Origin: Lactuca virosa
Lineage: Eukaryota; Streptophyta; Magnoliopsida; Asterales; Asteraceae
DNA: 64,000 nucleotides
Assembly (NCBI GenBank): GCA_928212115.1
Contig: CAKMRJ010005523.1
Span: 142,634,402-142,698,401 of the forward strand
Reading direction: 5' to 3'
A program made the position numbers and the translations under genes. Shown here one piece after another: positions 59,659-64,000 of the stretch (position 1 is the first letter of the stretch; the number at the start of each line of letters is the position of its first letter). Under the pieces are notes generated by a model, which made no database searches, had not been told where the DNA came from, and saw only the letters and a program-made list of their open reading frames with translations.

Positions 59659-61397
59659 TGTAACGTCCCAAAAATCATAAGTAAAAAATTTCATTTTTAA
59701 TTCAACAAAAAACCATCAAATATTCATATCAAACCATCCAAGAGTATGTCAAAGTAAAATTAGTTATCAAAGTACAATCCCAAAATCATAAAAGTGTGGA
59801 AACATGGGTGGACGCGTTGAGATCAAGCCAATCTCTTCCCCTTCGAACCGGAAGTACCTGAAACATAAACTGAAACCGTAAGCACAAAGCTTAGTGATTT
59901 CCCCCAAAATAACACACACCATACTTACAATGGGCCTCGCCCGACATTGGGCTCCACCCAGTACAGATTTTTCTATAACATGTGTTGGGCCTCACCCAAC
60001 ACACTTATCAGGCCTCGCTTGGCATCAGGCCCCGCCCGATATACATGTAAACACTTATGATACATGCAAGAGTCACATAGACAGCTAGCATTCTAATAAC
60101 AATAATCAATGGGCTGGCATTGGTGCCTTCGACCCTCCAAAACACTATGAGAAGACTCACCTCAATCAAATGATGAACAGTTACACACAGACTGTTGCTA
60201 CTATGGCTCCTCAACTGAACGCATTTACACTAACCCTAATAAATAATCAGGATAATAACCCATAGAAAATGGCCCAGATTATCATCTAACATACTAATTG
60301 TAAAAGACCATTTTACCATTTTCTCAATTGACCATCTAATCACGGCCCAAGCCCAAAAATACCTAAGGCCCAACAATGGTCCAAACCCATAAAAACCCAA
60401 GGCCCAAAAATACCTAAGGCCCAACAATGGTCCAAACCCATAAAGACCCAAGGCCCAAAAAGACCTAAGGCCTAACAATAGTCCAAACCTATAAAGGTCG
60501 AAGGCCCAAATTAATGACCCAAAGGTCCTATGGTGAGTACGCCATGCGTACCACCCTGTTATGCAGCGCGTACAAGCTCTAATAGCATGGGGAAAATGGG
60601 GTTGCCTTGCCTTACGTTGAGTGTACACCAACTTACACCCAACGTACTCCCTTGGTGACTAAAACTCACAGTACACACTTAATTCCTTAAGTCCAGCGTC
60701 CAAATCACAGATCTAACGCTTGGGAAACGTCTTAAATGATAAAGTAATCTACTTGATGCCTTTGCATGGCTCAAAGAGGCCCAACATCCATTTTTATCAT
60801 TCTAATTCCAGAATATGAACATCAACTCTTGCATGGTTGAGTTAAATCCATCAAGATGCCATTTTCATGAACAAGGGGCCTTAAAAACACCAAAATCTAC
60901 TATTCTAAGCTTCTGGAGTAACTTACACTCATATGAATCAACCCAAGGGATCAAAATATGCGAAAAACCCTAACTAGCCTAGATCTAAACAAAGAATCAC
61001 CTGATACTTTATACTTTCTAGAAGATGATGAAGGTGAATAGATTTTTGATCCACAAGATTCTAGCCAACAAATGGTTCTCCAAAGGGTTCTTATTTCTTC
61101 AAGATGCACCAAAGCACACAAAATGCTCAAAACTCTCTAAAAAGGGATTAGGGTTTCGTGGGAATTGATTTGGGACGAATGAGGCTGATGATAGAAAATG
61201 CATTGAGGTTATTAAGTGCTTAAATAGGGTCCAAACCCTAAATAGGTACCCCCAGCGTACCATTGGGAAACCCCGTGTCCAAGATTTTTCAAGGTGCGAC
61301 TAACGTACATTGATTACACACAACGTAATAGGCTACCATGCAAAATAAATGAACACTTGCAATTTTAAGAATTTTACCTAAAAATCGGGATTAAAAA
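59659..61397 (-). repeat. 3' LTR of element G (Ty3, Tekay-like)
   Basis: The plus edge TGTAACGTCCCAAAAATC is the LTR 3' end. The other end lies next to the PPT (plus ATTCTCCCCCACTT, 61397-61410) and is degenerate (TTTTAATCCCG instead of TGTAAC..). Palindromes: TACGCCATGCGTA at 60538-60550 and a GGTACC..GCGTACC site at 61246. A GGGCCTCGCCC-type repeat lies at 59933-60045. Landmarks shared with the D LTR place it in the same superfamily. Confidence 0.75.
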
Positions 61398-61414
61398 TTC
61401 TCCCCCACTTGAAT

Positions 61415-62536
61415 CAGACTTCGTCCTCGAAGTCCGCCTTCGCAAACAACTCTGGGTAGTGCTCTCTCATCTTCGCCTCATGCTCCCATGTCCATTCTGA
61501 ACCCTTTCGATGCTGCCATCGCACCTTTACTAGACTCACAACCTTGTTTCTCAAAGACTTTGTCTTATTTCTTTTATGATCGCAACTGGTCTCTTATGTA
61601 ATTCAATAGATCATCCACCTGAATATCCTCCAAAGGAACCATTGCGGAATCTTCAACCAAAGACTTCTGTAGCTGAGAGACGTAAAAAGTGCTGTAAATC
61701 TGACTGAGCTCATCGGGTAGCTCCAAACGATAAGCAACCTTGCTCACCCGAGCAATAAACCTGAAAGGACTGATATATATGGGCCCCAGCTTTCCCCGCT
61801 TCATGAACCGGATGACACCTTTCCAAGGTGACACCTTCAAGAGTACCATATCCCCAACCTGAAACTCCAAGTCTAACCAACGTCTATCCACATAACTGTT
61901 CTAACGGATATGTGCGGTCTGTAATCTCCCGTCCACATATTGGATCGACGCAGTAGTCCGGAGCACCACCTCTGTGCTACCTATAACTCGATGATCGACC
62001 TCACGCCAGCAAATCGAGTTCGACACTTTCTCCTGTAAATCATCTCAAAAGGAGGTCGATCAATACTGGCATGGTAGCCGTTGTTGTAAGAAAACTCATC
62101 CAATGGAAGATACATATCCCAACTACAACCAAAATCCAGTACACATACCTGAAGCATATCTTCCAAGGTCTGGATAGTCCGCTCGCTCTAACCATCGATC
62201 CACGGATGAAAAGTTGTGATGAAGTGCAAACGAGTACCCAACTCCTCATGAAACCTCTTCCAAAACCTGGAAGTGAATCGAACATCCTGATTAGTAACCA
62301 CCGAGACTGGAAGCTTGTTTCATGCTACAACCTCCCGGATATAAACATCCGCTAACTTCTCCGCGTAAATGCTCACTTGAGTAGGAATGAAATGTGCACT
62401 CTTAGTCAATCGATCAATAACGACCCAAATCGAATGCACCCCTCGCACAATCTGTGGTAGCTTTGTGATAAAATCCATCATAATCTCTTCCCATTTCCAA
62501 ACAGGACCACCCAACGGATCCATCTTGTCATGAGGT
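61415..62536 (-). pseudogene. Ty3 pol 3' end of element G: integrase and chromodomain-type tail
   Basis: Minus-strand order: VWKWEEIMMDFITKLP and WVVIDRLTKSAHFIP with AEKLADVYIREVV (integrase core, 62320-62536); FTSRFWKRFHEELGTRLHFI in another frame; EDMLQVCVLDFGCSWDMYLP and DRPPFEMIYRRKCRT (61981-62166); GDMVLLKVSPWKGVIRF and KVAYRLELPDELSQIYSTFY (61574-61891, the GPY/F module); after a stop at 61574, the end WTWEHEA..REHYPELF..FEDEV with TGA at 61415. It is broken by at least three stops or frameshifts, and its upstream part is cut at 62537 by another LTR. It is the only Ty3 pol remnant in the window and typical of Tekay chromoviruses. Confidence 0.85.
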
Positions 62537-64000
62537 TGTAACGACCCAAAAATCAAGGGTAAAAATTTCATTTTTAATATAGTCATAACATAGCTATCAT
62601 TTATTCAAAACATCCAAAACATCGTTAATTAAAAACATTTATCAGAGTTCATCCCAAAATCATTCAATGCGGAAAACATAGGTGTGTGCACTGCGATCAA
62701 TTCGAGCCCTTCTTTTCCAAATCAATGATACCTGAAAACAATAAACAAAGCTGTAAGCACGGATCTTAGTGAGTTTCCCAGAGCATACCATACATACAAT
62801 CTACATATCACATATCCTGTTAGCTATAAAAGCTACCTATATCACTTATCCTGCTAGCTATAGAAGCTACATATAACACATAAGCCATGCATACATAAAC
62901 CTAGGAATGCCATGGGCTACCCCATATGGTCTTACATCCAACGTGCCATGGGCTCCCCCACATGGTCTTTACCTAGGAATGCCATGGGCTACCCCACATG
63001 GTCTTACATCCAATTGCCATGGTCCCCCCCCCAGGGTCTTCCATGCAATACATACATAATCACATAACATATCACATATCACAGAAATATCTACACATAA
63101 TGCAAACATAAACCTGTAAGAATGCCATGGGCTACCCCACATGGACTTTACCTGGGACTGCCATGGGCTACCCCACATGGTCTTACATCCAATGCCATGG
63201 GCCACCCCACATGGTCTTTACCTAGGAATGCCATGGGCTACCCCACATGGTCTTACATCCAATTGCCACGGGCTCCCCCCGGGGTCTTCCATGCAATAAC
63301 ATACAAATCACATAGCATAAAAAATCATTGAAATGACTAACACATATACCATAATCACATAATGGGCCGGCCTTGGCACCTTAGACCCATGGGTATGGTG
63401 AGAAGACTCACCTGACACCGCTGAAGTCCCGCAGATAAAATCCCCAGTGCTGGTTGACAGGTTCCCGAACTGTCAACATCAAACAATGCCTAATTAACAT
63501 TTGGGTCCCAACACATAACCATAAGTTCTTGGAGTAACAACTTACATTACCCCATCCTGGCTTGATTCAAGCCCAAGGCCCAATCCATAGACCCAAAAGT
63601 CAAACTAGGAATCAAAACCCAACATATGGCCCGATTTTCCAAATTGGGCCCAAGCCTTTACATGGTCTTATTTAAAGGTCCAACCATTTATTCTAGTCCA
63701 ACATTTGACATTCTAGTGGCCCAATATCGTATAATCATTAAGGCCCAAACTATGGCCCATCTGTGGCCCAATTTTCCAAATTGGGCCCAAACCCTCATAT
63801 GGGTCTTACCCTAAGCCCATCAACATATACTAGAGTCCATATGATTATTCTTGGATGGCCCATTAATAATCAAATAACCAAAGCCTAATGGAAAGGTCCA
63901 ACTCAAGGCCCAAGTGAAATTAGGGTTTCACATAAAATGATGATTAGGGTCAAGTTTTCCTACTTAACCCATTAAGGACTTAATCCATTAAGTCCAATAT
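62537..64000 (-). repeat. LTR 5 inserted in element G integrase (continues past the window)
   Basis: Begins on the plus strand TGTAACGACCCAAAAATC directly after integrase codons, so it is a later insertion or a recombination joint. It carries the superfamily landmarks (CTGTAAGCACGGATCTTAGTGAG near 62750; GGCACCTTAGACCC near 63376) around a minisatellite. No palindrome cluster is visible before the window ends. Confidence 0.72.
62905..63298. repeat. Minisatellite in LTR 5, two-level repeat with NcoI-like core
   Basis: Units of about 34-36 bp, GCCATGGGCTACCCCACATG then GTCTTACATCCAAT. They form two blocks (about 62905-63047 and 63119-63298), each ending in TCTTCCATGCAATA. The blocks themselves are direct repeats about 215 bp apart. 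Confidence 0.92.

Overview
This is a plant nuclear DNA window made almost entirely of nested retrotransposons, with one convincing host gene: a group A bZIP transcription factor of the AREB/ABF/ABI5 type at 44647-46109 (+), in four exons. The LTR families, the CG-centred palindromes such as ACTCGTCGAGT and TACGCCCAGCGTA, and the lack of any bacterial-type coding density suggest an Asteraceae genome, most likely lettuce (Lactuca) or a relative. That is an inference from recalled sequence style, not a database match.

Left half (1-40636). A Ty3-like host element D (+) runs from 11991 or further left to its 3' LTR at 38175-40636. It keeps only a broken gag plus non-coding sequence. Into it went (i) two minus-strand Copia-type non-autonomous elements, A and B, in tandem and sharing one LTR (window start to 11990); (ii) a 12.87-kb minus-strand Copia element C (12112-24981, target duplication ATTGT) with gag, protease, integrase, RT, RNase H and a very long third ORF between pol and the 3' LTR; and (iii) another A/B-type element E (27787-37490, duplication CCCGG/CCTGG). 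A and E belong to the same family as B. All three have a gag fragment and a long leader, B also keeps a protease remnant, and no integrase or RT is visible. B and E each carry a 2.2-2.9-kb solo LTR of another family (7247-10096 and 33209-35445), each with a perfect 5-bp target duplication.

Middle (40637-53690). AT-rich intergenic DNA holds a 606-bp foldback element, the bZIP gene, a TIR/MITE-like element (51116-51855), microsatellites and a small GC-richer patch near 50.3-50.9 kb.

Right end (53690-64000). A decayed minisatellite is split by a solo LTR (53776-55644, duplication AATAT). After it come unassigned repeats, then a second nest on the minus strand: Copia-like element F (3' LTR 58484-59299) is interrupted by Ty3 element G (LTR from 59659, pol tail to 62536), whose integrase is cut by another LTR (62537 to window end).

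The most interesting non-genic signals are: family-specific clusters of short CG-centred palindromes on both sides of the LTR TATA boxes in unrelated LTR families; serial stem-loops in the leaders of the gag-only elements; minisatellites at one fixed address in four related LTRs; and possible LTR-internal introns. All distances and identities were read by eye.
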